This document shows, one piece after another, positions 24,810-33,930 of a stretch of 64,000 nucleotides of DNA. The translations under genes were made by a program, and so were the position numbers. Source of the stretch: Christensenellaceae bacterium (GTDB lineage: Bacteria; Bacillota; Clostridia; Christensenellales; Aristaeellaceae); assembly GCA_012518615.1 (NCBI GenBank), contig JAAYRU010000013.1, forward strand, positions 28,161 through 92,160, given 5' to 3'. The stretch's first letter is position 1. Each line of letters opens with the position of its first letter. Under the pieces are notes generated by a model. That model ran no database searches. It was not told where the DNA came from and saw nothing but the letters and a program-made list of their open reading frames with translations.

Positions 24810-25355
24810 ATGAGAAAGATATACTTACTTATTTCACAAACAGGCACCCTTTTTTCAAGAGGTATTAAGTGGTACACAAAACAGCCGTATAACCACAGCG
24901 CCATAAGCACGGACAAGTATTTCCCCGTTTTTTGGTCTTTTGCAAGAAGATGGCCAAGGCTCCCTTTTCCGGGCTGCTTTGTTAAAGAGGAATTTAACAA
25001 AGGAACTTACGCCTTATTCCCCGATACCGATTGCGTTGTTATGGCTTTTGAGGTGGAAGATGAAAAGGCCGAAAAAGCGGATGCGATTTTGGATAAACAT
25101 ATAAACAGTAAAAAAAGGTACGGCTACAATTATCCAACGATTTTTTCTACCGTTTTGCTAGGCAAAGCGAAAGCATCCAAAAAAAACAGAAGAACTTGCG
25201 CGGAATTTGTAGCGTATGTTCTGTCGGAAAGCGATATTCATGCCTTTGAGAAACAACTTCAAATGGTTCACCCCATGGATGTATTAAACGATTTCAGCCA
25301 AAACATAATTTATAAGGGTAAAATGATAGATATTGGAAAGGAAGACTTATTGTAA
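24810..25355 (+). CDS. permuted NlpC/P60 (YiiX-like) cysteine hydrolase
   Basis: The 181-aa protein has the circularly permuted papain-like order, His first and Cys later: TKQPYNHSAISTD (His at about residue 33) and RRTCAEFVAYVL (Cys at about 130). YiiX/YaeF-type members of this superfamily are putative amidases or acyl-thioester hydrolases on lipids or peptides. No signal peptide is visible. The ATG at 24810 (MRKIYLLISQTGTLFSR) is chosen because the conserved part starts there; an upstream in-frame ATG at 24783 also has an AGGA. It is a single-gene unit with a terminator. Confidence 0.65.
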   Translation: MRKIYLLISQTGTLFSRGIKWYTKQPYNHSAISTDKYFPVFWSFARRWPRLPFPGCFVKEEFNKGTYALFPDTDCVVMAFEVEDEKAEKADAILDKHINSKKRYGYNYPTIFSTVLLGKAKASKKNRRTCAEFVAYVLSESDIHAFEKQLQMVHPMDVLNDFSQNIIYKGKMIDIGKEDLL

Positions 25356-25400
25356 AAGCCTTAGTATAAATGATTCTTACAATCATTTACATAAAAATCC

Positions 25401-25425
25401 ACCGCTTAGAAATAGGCGGTTTTTT
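25401..25425 (+). terminator. intrinsic terminator
   Basis: ACCGCTTA and TAGGCGGT pair (one G-T) around a GAAA tetraloop, followed by TTTTTT. Confidence 0.85.
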
Positions 25426-25493
25426 GCGGTTTTTTCGTGCGTTTTGTTTTATACAATTCACCTTTGTGTTTCTACAATGTAAAAACTTTAATT

Positions 25494-25589
25494 ATGTCGG
25501 ACAAAATGTCGGTGTAAATGTCGGTATAAATGTCGGTCAAAGCGTTAGCCAGTTTGAGGGTCAAAATGAGGGTCAAAGTCCAAACCCAA
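25494..25589 (+). repeat. tandem 12-bp repeat, eight units decaying to the right
   Basis: ATGTCGG followed by five variable bases repeats every 12 bp: four clear copies, then four increasingly divergent ones. In one frame it reads as a tetrapeptide repeat (VGQNVGVNVGINVGQ). Similar low-complexity linkers occur between the ATPase and HTH parts of AlbA_2-type regulators, so this may be the tail of a decayed gene. No upstream homology is visible. The rest of 25356-25799 holds a terminator and the promoter of the next gene. Confidence 0.6.
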
Positions 25590-25768
25590 CAAAGCTCTAA
25601 TCCTCCACTTTTTTGTTCCTGTTCGCCAGTTTATGCTCTGTTTCGCCACTATAACCCCACCTTATGGCTAAACATCAAAACAATTTCCGTCGCATCTCCC
25701 ACATTAAAACCACTAACTCAAATTTTACATACATTTCATGTTGTTTTAATGTTAGCCTTATTCTTTTG

Positions 25769-25777
25769 TGCTATAAT
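25769..25777 (+). promoter_or_regulatory. extended -10 promoter of the ABC pair
   Basis: TG-C-TATAAT lies 22 nt upstream of the ATPase start. There is no good -35 at the usual spacing, as expected for an extended -10 promoter. Confidence 0.55.
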
Positions 25778-25799
25778 ACGCAAATGTACGGAGGTGTGT

Positions 25800-26714
25800 A
25801 TGGCTAATCTTATTGAAACCACGGGTTTAAGCAAGCGCTACGGCAAGAAATACGCCGTAAAAGATGTAAATATGCATGTTGAAAAGGGCAGTATTTACGG
25901 GCTTATAGGCAGAAACGGCGCAGGCAAGACCACCATAATGAAATGTATAAACAGGCAGATTGTTCCCACAGGCGGGGATATTATGCTTGACGGAATAAAG
26001 CTTACTAGGCAGAAAAAAATAAGGGTAGGGGCGCTTGTGGAATCCCCCAGCTTATATGAAGATACAAGCGCAATGCAAAATTTGCTTTACAAATGCACTG
26101 CACTTGGCATAAAGGATAAAAAAATGCACGCAAGCAATCTGCTTGAAATGCTTGAGCTAAGTAAAGTTAAGGATAAAAAGGTTAAGCAGTTTTCGCTAGG
26201 CATGAAACAGCGCCTCGGGCTTGCGATGGCTATGGTGGGACACCCTGAAGTGCTTATGCTTGACGAACCCATAAACGGCATGGACCCGCAGGGCATAGCA
26301 GCGATAAGGGAAATGCTTGTGCATGTAAATAAAAAGCTTGGCACTACTATAATAATATCCAGCCATATATTGGATGAACTTTCAAAGTTTGCCTCCGTAT
26401 ACGGCATAATAAAGGAAGGCGAGCTAATAAGCGAATTTACAAGGGAAACCTTGGAAAGCGAAAGCTTTTCTTCCATAACCATAGTATCCCCCCATATTGA
26501 CGATGTAATAAGCGCACTCTCCGAAAAAACGCCCGTTAATAGGGATATGCTTATAAAGCCTAATACTCTGCTTATTAAAAACGGCGCACAGCTGCATAAG
26601 GACATAAGCCGCCTTCTTTTTGACAGGGGCATATACCTTGAAGAATTTAGGGTAGACCATCTATCGCTTGAGGAATACTTTATGCGCCTTACAGGAGGTG
26701 GAGAGATTGCTTAA
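25800..26714 (+). CDS. ABC transporter ATPase (BcrA/CcmA type)
   Basis: The 304-aa ATPase has Walker A GRNGAGKTT (about residue 40), a signature reading FSLGMKQRLGLAMAM, Walker B VLMLDEPINGMD and the H-loop SSHIL. A C-terminal extension of about 90 aa is typical of bacitracin- or lantibiotic-type exporters (BcrA/LanF). ATG 25800 behind GGAGGTGT is the start; the longer upstream reading covers non-coding sequence. The following permease gene overlaps its end. A role in peptide-antibiotic export or immunity is a family-level inference. Confidence 0.88.
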   Translation: MANLIETTGLSKRYGKKYAVKDVNMHVEKGSIYGLIGRNGAGKTTIMKCINRQIVPTGGDIMLDGIKLTRQKKIRVGALVESPSLYEDTSAMQNLLYKCTALGIKDKKMHASNLLEMLELSKVKDKKVKQFSLGMKQRLGLAMAMVGHPEVLMLDEPINGMDPQGIAAIREMLVHVNKKLGTTIIISSHILDELSKFASVYGIIKEGELISEFTRETLESESFSSITIVSPHIDDVISALSEKTPVNRDMLIKPNTLLIKNGAQLHKDISRLLFDRGIYLEEFRVDHLSLEEYFMRLTGGGEIA

Positions 26715-27573
26715 TATGTTCCGAATGGATTTGCGAAGGCTTTTCCGCACAAAAAGCCTATATATATGCACAATAGTGCTTATGGCAGTAGTGATAATAG
26801 CCAGTGTAGCCGTAAACGCAGTATGCAAGTACGGCAGCGTTTGGGATATACAGGATATGTTATCAGGCTTTTCAGGTGATAATGAGCTTACAACAGAAAT
26901 AGATGGCGGATATTCCCCAAGTCTTGCTGATGCCGCAATGCTTGAAGCGGCAAAAGTAAAGCTGCGCTCCTTTATGACGCTTCAGGTGCTTGCAAGCGCC
27001 CCTTTTATGACCCGCCTTAGCTATATGCTTATATCTCTTGTGTGCGTGCTTTATGTATCTAAGGACTATATAACGGCCTATCTTAAAAACCTTCTTATGA
27101 TACCCCATGCCAAAACAAAATGGCTTATAAGCAAAATACTCATGCTGCTTGTAATAATAATTTTTATGTATCTGGGAATTACGCTGGCTTCGCTTATAGG
27201 GCAATTAATACTCGGCAATCCCTTCCCCGATGATTTTATGCCCCTAATATCATACATGGCAAAAACGCTGGTTTCTGCAATAAGCTTCGGGCTGTTCAAT
27301 ATATTTATGGTAGTGCTTCTGCAAAAGCGCAGCGGGGCGATAGTAATATGCCTGCTTACCAGCTTTAATATACAAGGCATAATATACATGCTTATAGACA
27401 CCGCAAAACTGCTGCCCTTTAAGCTAAGCCATTACGGCTTTATGCTGCTTACATACAAAGTAAACCTGCACGACCCTCTGCCTGATAAACTTTTGCCCGT
27501 TGCAGGGGTAATAGCGGGGCTATCCTTGCTGCTGTCTTTTGTGCTTATAAGGCGCAGAGATTTAAAAATGTAA
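26707..27573 (+). CDS. ABC-2 type permease
   Basis: The protein of about 288 aa is the membrane partner of the preceding ATPase. It has an N-terminal helix after MFRMDLRRLFRTKSLY, a large outside loop (about 45-100), then five more hydrophobic segments and a final RRRDLKM, the usual ABC-2 layout. TTG 26707 has AGGAGG at a good distance and overlaps the ATPase gene by 8 nt; ATG 26716 is an alternative. It ends just before a convergent gene, with no obvious terminator. Confidence 0.8.
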   Translation: MLNMFRMDLRRLFRTKSLYICTIVLMAVVIIASVAVNAVCKYGSVWDIQDMLSGFSGDNELTTEIDGGYSPSLADAAMLEAAKVKLRSFMTLQVLASAPFMTRLSYMLISLVCVLYVSKDYITAYLKNLLMIPHAKTKWLISKILMLLVIIIFMYLGITLASLIGQLILGNPFPDDFMPLISYMAKTLVSAISFGLFNIFMVVLLQKRSGAIVICLLTSFNIQGIIYMLIDTAKLLPFKLSHYGFMLLTYKVNLHDPLPDKLLPVAGVIAGLSLLLSFVLIRRRDLKM

Positions 27574-27586
27574 GTAAACAGTATTG

Positions 27587-28123
27587 CTACTCTGTAATGC
27601 CTATATCCTCTATAATAAATTTTTCATATTCAGCGCTTGCCCATTTAGAAAAAACCTCAGAAGTTATTGACGGGGAATAACCCATGTACTTGTAGCCCAG
27701 CTTATTAAGCAGAGCTATGCTCGGCGCATTTTCCCTTTCAGTAAGGCATATAAAAGCTTTGCCCGGGTAAAGGCTGTGAAGCTTATCTATAAATGCGTTA
27801 AGCGCTTCATACGCATAGCCCTTCCTATGGTGTTTGTATGATAATGTATAGCCCATAAAAATAGATTCGCCCTTGGGTATTACTACTATTTCGCCTACCA
27901 TATCATCTGTGGTTTTAAGAGCAATTGCAGTAAAAAAGGGAGTTTTATCGTTTATTACATCATGCTTTCTTCTGTCTATTAAAGCAACTATGCCATCATA
28001 ATCCTTTGTCTGCTCCCTCTGGTAGCGAGAGCAAGCCTCATTATTGCGGTAGTCGTGCATAATTTCCGCATCTTTTGGCTTTACATTTCTTATAATAAGC
28101 CTATCCGTTTCTAAAAATATCAT
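27587..28123 (-). CDS. GNAT acetyltransferase (RimJ/RimL-like)
   Basis: The 178-aa protein starts LETDRLIIRNVKPKDAE, the RimJ/RimL-type N-terminus. The acetyl-CoA pyrophosphate loop is a divergent YKHHRKGYAYEAL (about 98-110), and a C-terminal APSIALLNKLGYKYMG follows. Such enzymes acetylate protein N-termini or small molecules. The ATG follows GAGGTATAG, which lies inside the 3' end of the nitrilase-family gene, so the two form an operon. The acceptor is unknown. Confidence 0.85.
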   Translation of the reverse strand: MIFLETDRLIIRNVKPKDAEIMHDYRNNEACSRYQREQTKDYDGIVALIDRRKHDVINDKTPFFTAIALKTTDDMVGEIVVIPKGESIFMGYTLSYKHHRKGYAYEALNAFIDKLHSLYPGKAFICLTERENAPSIALLNKLGYKYMGYSPSITSEVFSKWASAEYEKFIIEDIGITE

Positions 28124-28125
28124 AG

Positions 28126-28863
28126 CTATACCTCTACTATAAGCACGCCGTTTTTTCCGGCGGGCATTTCTTTTACTATACTGCCGCCGCTGAAATACGC
28201 AGCCCCGCCCCTTGCTATATCATAATCGCTTGCCTCTATGCGGTAGGGGTTTACATAAAGCACACAGTCGCTACATAGCGCCGCCTGCTGAGCGTACTCG
28301 TATTTAATGCTGCTGTTCCACTCTTCATGATTATAATCGCACCACACAGGCCACAGCACTATATTCGCATTCAAGGTTTTCATTTCTTCCGGTCTGCCTT
28401 CAGTCCACAAATCGCCACATATAGCCGTAGCAAAGCTTTTGCCGCCGTAGACAAACTTTTTAAATGTTTTCCCCTCACGGTAGTGGGAGTCTGTTTTTGT
28501 AAGTTCCTTCCATCCTTCGCTTACACGGTGAAACAAATTCACTATTTTGCCGTTTGAGCCTATAAATACTTGGCTGCTGTAAAGCGCATTTCCCTTTTTT
28601 TCTACAAAACCGAAAGACACGGCTATATTATTATCCCTCGCGGCATTTTTCATAGCCACAATAGACGCGTCATGTATAGAAAACGCAACAGATTTATCCA
28701 CCTCATAATCCCAGCACAGGCAATCAAAGCCCTGAAGCACGCTCTCTCCAAACAGTATAATATCCGCCCTGCCACTGCAATGCTCAATATATTCCACCAT
28801 AGAACTCAAATTATACTCAACATCTAAGTTTTTAACAGGCGCGCTGGCTAACGCAATCTTCAT
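28126..28863 (-). CDS. carbon-nitrogen hydrolase (nitrilase superfamily)
   Basis: The 245-aa protein has the nitrilase fold MKIALASAPVKNLDVEYNL. Of the Glu-Lys-Cys triad, Glu is in ILFGESVLQGF (about residue 41) and Cys in TAICGDLW (about 148). The Lys is less certain (WKELTKTD, about 120), because the usual YRKxHL motif is altered to LFHRVSEGWK. Members hydrolyse amides or carbamoyl compounds. ATG 28863 follows GGAGGTGTGT. It is co-transcribed with the GNAT gene. The substrate is unknown. Confidence 0.8.
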   Translation of the reverse strand: MKIALASAPVKNLDVEYNLSSMVEYIEHCSGRADIILFGESVLQGFDCLCWDYEVDKSVAFSIHDASIVAMKNAARDNNIAVSFGFVEKKGNALYSSQVFIGSNGKIVNLFHRVSEGWKELTKTDSHYREGKTFKKFVYGGKSFATAICGDLWTEGRPEEMKTLNANIVLWPVWCDYNHEEWNSSIKYEYAQQAALCSDCVLYVNPYRIEASDYDIARGGAAYFSGGSIVKEMPAGKNGVLIVEV

Positions 28864-28932
28864 ACACACCTCCTGAGTGATTTTAGCTTAGTATTGTACG
28901 CATTACAAGAGGTATATAAGCAAAAATATACA

Positions 28933-28955
28933 CCCCGCCACATAACACGGCGGGG
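28933..28955 (-). terminator. terminator of the GntR-ABC operon
   Basis: CCCCGCC (28933-28939) and GGCGGGG (28949-28955) form a 7-bp GC stem. On the minus strand the sequence continues TGTATATTTTT. Confidence 0.75.
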
Positions 28956-28983
28956 CATAAATGTTAATTATAGCTTTTTTTAG

Positions 28984-29616
28984 CTAAAACTCCTTACTAG
29001 AGTATATATGCACAGATATTGCGTATGACGCAGCGTTTATTAGTATTGCAAGCAGAGCAAGTATTGCGCCTAAAAGCACCGTATTGGTATTGGATATTGT
29101 TTCTACAATATTTAGCAGCAGTTCTTTATTCTTTCCCAAATATGAAACGCCTGAAAAAAGCAAAATATATGTTAATGTATATATTACCCTGCCTTTTTCT
29201 ACGCCGAATTTATACAGCGCCGGCAACTGTATAGAGGAAATAAGGCTTATTAAAAGAAAGTTACCGGGTAATACTACATACCAAGGAATACTCAACGCCC
29301 CGCCCCTATCAAACAGGTGAATTATAAGCGCAAGCAAAGTTCCTAGCCCTGATATAGCCCACAATATAGCGTAGCGGCTTAGTACTATCTCGCTGCGCTT
29401 TATAGGCGCAGGTATTATATATTGCTCTACATTATACGCAGCATCTTTCCCAAAGAAAAACCCCGTTAGTATTATGCTTACATACATGAAAGATAAGGGA
29501 AAAACCCGTATAAGCCCTCCTCCAAAAAATACAATACCTATTATAATCAGCATTAACGCAAGCGTCCTTAGTGATTTTTTTATTGAAACTATATCCTTAT
29601 ATATTAGCGCCTTCAT
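28984..29616 (-). CDS. ABC-2 type permease (small)
   Basis: The 210-aa protein has six hydrophobic segments after a short basic start (MKALIYKDIVSIKKSLRTLA), typical of permeases in YtrA-type operons. Its ATG overlaps the stop of the ATPase gene by 4 nt (ATGA). It is the last gene of a GntR-ATPase-permease operon ended by a terminator. Related systems respond to cell-wall-active antibiotics; the exported compound is unknown. Confidence 0.8.
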   Translation of the reverse strand: MKALIYKDIVSIKKSLRTLALMLIIIGIVFFGGGLIRVFPLSFMYVSIILTGFFFGKDAAYNVEQYIIPAPIKRSEIVLSRYAILWAISGLGTLLALIIHLFDRGGALSIPWYVVLPGNFLLISLISSIQLPALYKFGVEKGRVIYTLTYILLFSGVSYLGKNKELLLNIVETISNTNTVLLGAILALLAILINAASYAISVHIYSSKEF

Positions 29617-30464
29617 TGCCTATCCTCCTTTATCATGTATATCATAATATCCTCTATGCTTACCTTATCCATATCCATATTTTCAGGCACAAGACTTCGC
29701 CTAACTAAAAGCTCTACTCCAAATTTATGCTCCCTTTTGCCTATTATGGCACTGGGGTCTATATCCCTTGCTTGCTCGCTACTTAGGCTTAATATGCCGC
29801 AGGATTCTACAAGCTCGTCCTTTTGCTCCATAAACAGAAGCTGTCCCTTATGTATGAAGGCTATATAGTCTGCCGCCTTTTCAAGGTCGGAAAGTATATG
29901 TGATGAAATAAGCACAGTGTTGTTTTCGTCCTGTATGTATTCAAGCAGAATATCAAGCACATCGTCCCTTATTACAGGGTCTAGCCCGCTTGTAGGTTCA
30001 TCAAGCAGAAGGAGTTTTGCCCCGTGGGACAGGGCAAATGTAAGCCCCAGCTGCATTTTCATGCCCCGTGAAAAATGTGTAATTTCCTTATTATGCGGCA
30101 GATTAAACCTATCCACAAAGCTATTGCATGTTTTGCTATCCCATGCGCTGCCGTAAAGCTTTTCATGGAAGCTTATGGCGTTTTTTAGGTTCATCTCCTG
30201 AGGGATATATAGGTTATCAAACACATAGCCTATGTCCTTTTTCATTTCGGGGGTGAAATCTTTTATGTTGTTGCCAAGCAGTTTAATTTCCCCCTCGTCG
30301 GCTCTAAGCAAACCTAACATAAGCTTTATAGTTGTGCTTTTACCCGCGCCGTTTTCGCCTATATAGCCCACTATACAGCCCTTTGGCACGCTAAGGCTAA
30401 TCGGTCCCAGAGTAAAATTGCCAAGTTGTTTTTTTACCGCATTTAATTCTATGGCGTTTTGCAT
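29613..30464 (-). CDS. ABC transporter ATPase
   Basis: The 283-aa ATPase has GENGAGKST, the Q-loop region DIGYVFDNLYIPQEMNL, a signature FSRGMKMQLGLTFAL (LSGGQ replaced by FSRGM, common in this subgroup), LLLLDEPTSGLD and SSHIL. GGAGGATTGAT leads to ATG 30464, 1 nt after the regulator's stop. It pairs with the small permease as a YtrB-like drug or peptide exporter. Confidence 0.9.
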   Translation of the reverse strand: MQNAIELNAVKKQLGNFTLGPISLSVPKGCIVGYIGENGAGKSTTIKLMLGLLRADEGEIKLLGNNIKDFTPEMKKDIGYVFDNLYIPQEMNLKNAISFHEKLYGSAWDSKTCNSFVDRFNLPHNKEITHFSRGMKMQLGLTFALSHGAKLLLLDEPTSGLDPVIRDDVLDILLEYIQDENNTVLISSHILSDLEKAADYIAFIHKGQLLFMEQKDELVESCGILSLSSEQARDIDPSAIIGKREHKFGVELLVRRSLVPENMDMDKVSIEDIMIYMIKEDRQ

Positions 30465-30465
30465 A

Positions 30466-30834
30466 TCAATCCTCCAAGATATCTAGTATTTGGACAAGCT
30501 CTTCCTTGGATATTTCGGCAAGCTTAGCGTAGCGCAGAGCGTCCAGCAGGCTTGCCTCAATTTTTTTGAGCATTTTTTCCCGCATAAGCTCTTTATTTTG
30601 TGCAGCTACGAAACTGCCCTTGCCCTGTACGGAGTGTATATAGCCCTCCCTTTCAAGCTCGTCATAGGCTCGCTTTGTTGTAATAACGCTTACCCTAAGT
30701 TCCTTTGCCAGCACACGGATTGAGGGCAGAAGTTCTTCCGCCTCAAATTCTCCGTTTATTATGGCATCTCGGATTTGATTTTTTATCTGCAGATAAATCG
30801 GATCATTACTCGAGTTTTTGATTCGTATATTCAC
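30466..30834 (-). CDS. GntR-family regulator, YtrA type
   Basis: The 122-aa protein has a GntR winged helix (residues 8-75: YLQIKNQIRDAIINGEFEAEE, VSVITTKRAYDELEREGYI) and a short two-helix C-terminus, the YtrA layout for regulators of ABC exporters. The start is GTG 30834 behind GGAGGTGTCTT; an ATG five codons earlier is inside that ribosome site. It heads the operon it presumably represses. Confidence 0.9.
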   Translation of the reverse strand: MNIRIKNSSNDPIYLQIKNQIRDAIINGEFEAEELLPSIRVLAKELRVSVITTKRAYDELEREGYIHSVQGKGSFVAAQNKELMREKMLKKIEASLLDALRYAKLAEISKEELVQILDILED

Positions 30835-30864
30835 AAGACACCTCCACACATGTTAACTGTATAT

Positions 30865-30893
30865 AGTGTACATTAACACTTTGCGTTTGTCAA
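30865..30893 (-). promoter_or_regulatory. GntR operon promoter with inverted repeats
   Basis: Minus-strand TTGACA (30893-30888) and TACACT (30870-30865) are 17 bp apart. TGTTAA (from 30851) and TTAACA (to 30878) form inverted arms around the -10, a plausible site for the YtrA-type repressor. Confidence 0.7.
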
Positions 30894-31019
30894 TAGGTTT
30901 TTAATAAAAAAGCGGGCGTGGTGTTTGTTTTGTATAATTTTAAATATATATATTACCGTATAGAGGCAATAAAACAATAAAAATCCAGGAAATGGTTATT
31001 GAAACGCAACAGTGAGATC

Positions 31020-31048
31020 TTGACAATATATACTTCTCTATATATAAT
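31020..31048 (+). promoter_or_regulatory. consensus promoter of the ribose-type ABC operon
   Basis: TTGACA (31020-31025) and TATAAT (31043-31048) with a 17-bp spacer is a perfect consensus. The leader runs about 200 nt to the start at 31255 and contains a CTTGT/ACAAG hairpin near 31180-31200, but no riboswitch class is recognised. The remainder of 30894-31019 holds nothing identified. Confidence 0.85.
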
Positions 31049-31254
31049 TTTGCCAAATTGGTGAACACGCTAGAGAGCGAAAGAGTAAAACCTGTCTGAT
31101 AACACCTGTAACACAGAAGGTTTTGCGGATTAGGTCTTGTCTTTTTAAGTAATATCAATCTTTTTGAACAGCTATTGATAACTTGTTTAACCGACAAGCA
31201 GTTTCGAAGGAGCATTGGCGAATTGTTCATCTAAAAAAATTAGGAGGATATTCT

Positions 31255-32301
31255 ATGAAAAAACTTGTTGCATTTTTTCTAACCCTCACTTTGTTGGTGT
31301 CCCTATCTATGGCCGGCTATGCCGCCAAACCATCTGTTGGTGTGCTATGGTATAGTTTCAGCGATACTTTTATCGCCACAGCAAGGCAATGTTTGCTCAA
31401 CATAGCTAAAGCAGACGGTACTTTCGACCTTCAGGACGCCGACAGCATGGGCGATGTTCCCACGCAGACAAATAACCTTAATAACATGCTTACACAAGGT
31501 CGTGATTACATTGTTATTAATAATATCAATGACAATGATGTTGACAATGTTATCCAAAGCATAGTTGATAACGGTTGTAAGGTTGTTATGGCAAACTGCT
31601 CCGCCGCTTCTGATGAAACCTATGCCGCTAACGAAGGTAAAGTTTTCCTAGTTACCAGCCAGGCAACCCAATCGGGCACGATAATGGGTGAAAAGCTTGC
31701 CGAATATTGGCTTGCCAACCCCGACGCCGACCGCAACGGCAACGGCAAACTGGATTATATCATGTTGCTTGGTTTCCAAACGCATTATGATACTATAGTT
31801 CGCAATGAGTACTCAATAGCTGCGCTTAAAGAAGCGGGCATAGAAGTTAATAACATTGGCGGCGACATCGTTTGTGACTATCAGCGCGCTCAAGCGCAGG
31901 ATAAAGTGGCTGCTCTGCTTGCAAACTACAGTGATGATATTGATGCAATAATCGCCTGCAACGATGACATGGCTCTTGGTGCGATTGAAGCGCTAAAGGC
32001 TGGCGGATTCTTCGGTGATGGAACATATATACCCGTCTGTGGCGTTGACGCAACTGCAGCAGGTCAGGAAGCTGTAGCTGATGGCACTATGCTTGTAACA
32101 GCGCTAAATAACCCTATAAAGCTATCCCAAGGCATATACAAGGTGCTTAAACTTATGGAAGCGGGCGAAGAAGTTACCACCGAAAGTGTTGACATTGAAG
32201 GTGTACATGTTGACGGCGCTAAGGTATGGATTAGTTACATTGGCATTACCAAAGATAATTTGGAAGAAGCCGCATATGATGTAAACACGACAGATTTTTA
32301 A
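31255..32301 (+). CDS. sugar-binding protein, ribose/xylose type (type 1 periplasmic-binding fold)
   Basis: The 348-aa protein has a signal peptide (MKKLVAFFLTLTLLVSLSMA, cleavage near GYAA, no lipobox). The mature domain is RbsB-like: VGVLWYSFSDTFIATARQ, a hinge strand KVVMANCSA, IDAIIACNDDMALGAIEAL and VCGVDATAAGQEAVADG. It captures a monosaccharide or a similar ligand for the adjacent importer. ATG 31255 follows AGGAGG. A strong stem-loop separates it from the ATPase gene, favouring excess binding protein. Confidence 0.9.
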   Translation: MKKLVAFFLTLTLLVSLSMAGYAAKPSVGVLWYSFSDTFIATARQCLLNIAKADGTFDLQDADSMGDVPTQTNNLNNMLTQGRDYIVINNINDNDVDNVIQSIVDNGCKVVMANCSAASDETYAANEGKVFLVTSQATQSGTIMGEKLAEYWLANPDADRNGNGKLDYIMLLGFQTHYDTIVRNEYSIAALKEAGIEVNNIGGDIVCDYQRAQAQDKVAALLANYSDDIDAIIACNDDMALGAIEALKAGGFFGDGTYIPVCGVDATAAGQEAVADGTMLVTALNNPIKLSQGIYKVLKLMEAGEEVTTESVDIEGVHVDGAKVWISYIGITKDNLEEAAYDVNTTDF

Positions 32302-32321
32302 TTTTATTATACGCCATTAAA

Positions 32322-32348
32322 GCAACCGGCCAAATTTGAGCCGGTTGC
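32322..32348 (+). promoter_or_regulatory. intercistronic stem-loop after the binding-protein gene
   Basis: GCAACCGGC and GCCGGTTGC form a perfect 9-bp stem with a 9-nt loop, followed by GGCATTTTTT. It can act as a partial terminator or an mRNA stabiliser that lowers expression of the downstream transporter genes relative to the binding protein. Confidence 0.8.
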
Positions 32349-32376
32349 GGCATTTTTTGAACTTAGAGGTGATTCA

Positions 32377-33909
32377 ATGACAAATTCCGGAGTTTTATTA
32401 CAAATGACGGACATTTCAAAGAGTTTTCCAGGCGTTAAAGCCTTAGACAAGGTTTCAATAACAGTGCGCTCCGGCACGGTTCACGCCTTAATGGGAGAGA
32501 ATGGTGCAGGTAAATCAACACTTATGAAATGTGCATTTGGTCTTTACCATCCTGATGAAGGCGAAATAAAAATAGATGGTAAGTCAGTTACACTTGAAAA
32601 TCCACGCAAAGCTATGGATTGCGGTATTTCTATGATTCATCAAGAATTGCAGCCTATTAGAACGCAAAATGTAATGGAGAACATATGGGTTGGCAGATAT
32701 CCATACAAAAAAACCGGACCCATTCACTGGGTTGATGAAAAGAAAATGTATGATGACACAAAAGCCTTGCTCGATGAACTCCATATACACGATATAGACC
32801 CCTATACATCTATGGGTGAGCTTTCCGTTTCGCACTGTCAGCTGCTTGAGATAGCTCGTTCGGTCTCTTATGGCGCTAAGGTTATAATCATGGATGAGCC
32901 TACTTCCTCTCTTACCGATGCAGAATCTGAATTGCTTTTCGCAATAATATCTAAGCTGACTGCGGCGGGAACGGCTATTATTTATATTTCTCACAGGATT
33001 GAAGAAATTTTACGGTTGGCAGATGAGGTAACAATACTTAGGGACGGAGAACTTGTAGGCTGCTGGCCCGCAAGTGAGCTTGACGGCAATCTCATAGTAA
33101 ACCGTATGGTTGGAAGGGAAATGACAACCCGCTTTCCACCTAAAAACCGTAAGATTGGTGAAGAATATCTGCAAATCGAAAACTTCACAAGCGCAGACCC
33201 ATCGTCATTCAAAGATGTTAATTTTCACGTAAGACGCGGTGAGGTCTTGGGCGTTGGCGGATTAGTAGGCGCGCAAAGAACCGAGCTTATGGAAACCGTT
33301 TTTGGCTTACGTCCCTTAGCTTCAGGTACTATAAAAATCGGCGGTAAACAGGTTGAAATTAAAAATGCCTATGACGCCATAACTAACGGTATCGCCCTAT
33401 TAACAGAAGAGCGCAGAGCAACCGGAATTTTCCCTCTGCTGGATATTACCGAAAACACTGTCGTTGCTAAAGAAGCCAAAGAGCCGGAGTACTTCCACAT
33501 GAAAAACGGATTGCTGGATAGTAAAAAGCGCAACAATGAAACCCAAGATTATGTTGAGAAGCTTTCAGTAAAAACGCCCACACTAAAAACACCTATTATC
33601 AACCTTTCAGGGGGTAACCAGCAGAAAGTTTTGCTTGCCCGTTGGATGCTAACTTCCCCTGACATCCTAATTTTAGATGAGCCGACACGGGGTATTGATG
33701 TCGGAGCAAAATTTGAAATTTATACCTTGATAGAGCAGTTAGTAGAACAGGGCAAATGCGTCATAATGATTAGCAGTGAGATGCCGGAACTGCTTGGCAT
33801 GTGCGATAGGATAATGGTAATGTGCGAAGGAAAATTGACTGGTATTTTAGATGGAGAAACCGCAACTGAAGAACAAATAATGCTGCTTGCCAGCAGCTAC
33901 AATAAGTAG
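32377..33909 (+). CDS. sugar ABC importer ATPase (RbsA/MglA type, double domain)
   Basis: The 510-aa protein has two ABC domains, as in CUT2 importers. Domain 1 carries GENGAGKST, a signature-like LSVSHCQLLEIARSV and VIIMDEPTSSLT. Domain 2 has the degenerate P-loop typical of the family (VGGLVGAQRTE), LSGGNQQKVLLARWM and LILDEPTRGIDVGAK. AGAGGTG precedes the ATG. It couples ATP hydrolysis to transport with the downstream permease. Confidence 0.93.
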   Translation: MTNSGVLLQMTDISKSFPGVKALDKVSITVRSGTVHALMGENGAGKSTLMKCAFGLYHPDEGEIKIDGKSVTLENPRKAMDCGISMIHQELQPIRTQNVMENIWVGRYPYKKTGPIHWVDEKKMYDDTKALLDELHIHDIDPYTSMGELSVSHCQLLEIARSVSYGAKVIIMDEPTSSLTDAESELLFAIISKLTAAGTAIIYISHRIEEILRLADEVTILRDGELVGCWPASELDGNLIVNRMVGREMTTRFPPKNRKIGEEYLQIENFTSADPSSFKDVNFHVRRGEVLGVGGLVGAQRTELMETVFGLRPLASGTIKIGGKQVEIKNAYDAITNGIALLTEERRATGIFPLLDITENTVVAKEAKEPEYFHMKNGLLDSKKRNNETQDYVEKLSVKTPTLKTPIINLSGGNQQKVLLARWMLTSPDILILDEPTRGIDVGAKFEIYTLIEQLVEQGKCVIMISSEMPELLGMCDRIMVMCEGKLTGILDGETATEEQIMLLASSYNK

Positions 33910-33930
33910 AAATATGGTAGGATATTAAAA

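Noticed and set aside
25530..25799. N-terminal extension of the ABC ATPase
   Set aside because: The extra 90 residues come from the tandem-repeat and promoter region; GGAGGTGT and ATG 25800 give the normal ATPase start.
31049..31254. Known riboswitch in the leader of the ribose-type operon
   Set aside because: Some hairpins can be drawn but no conserved riboswitch core could be recognised.
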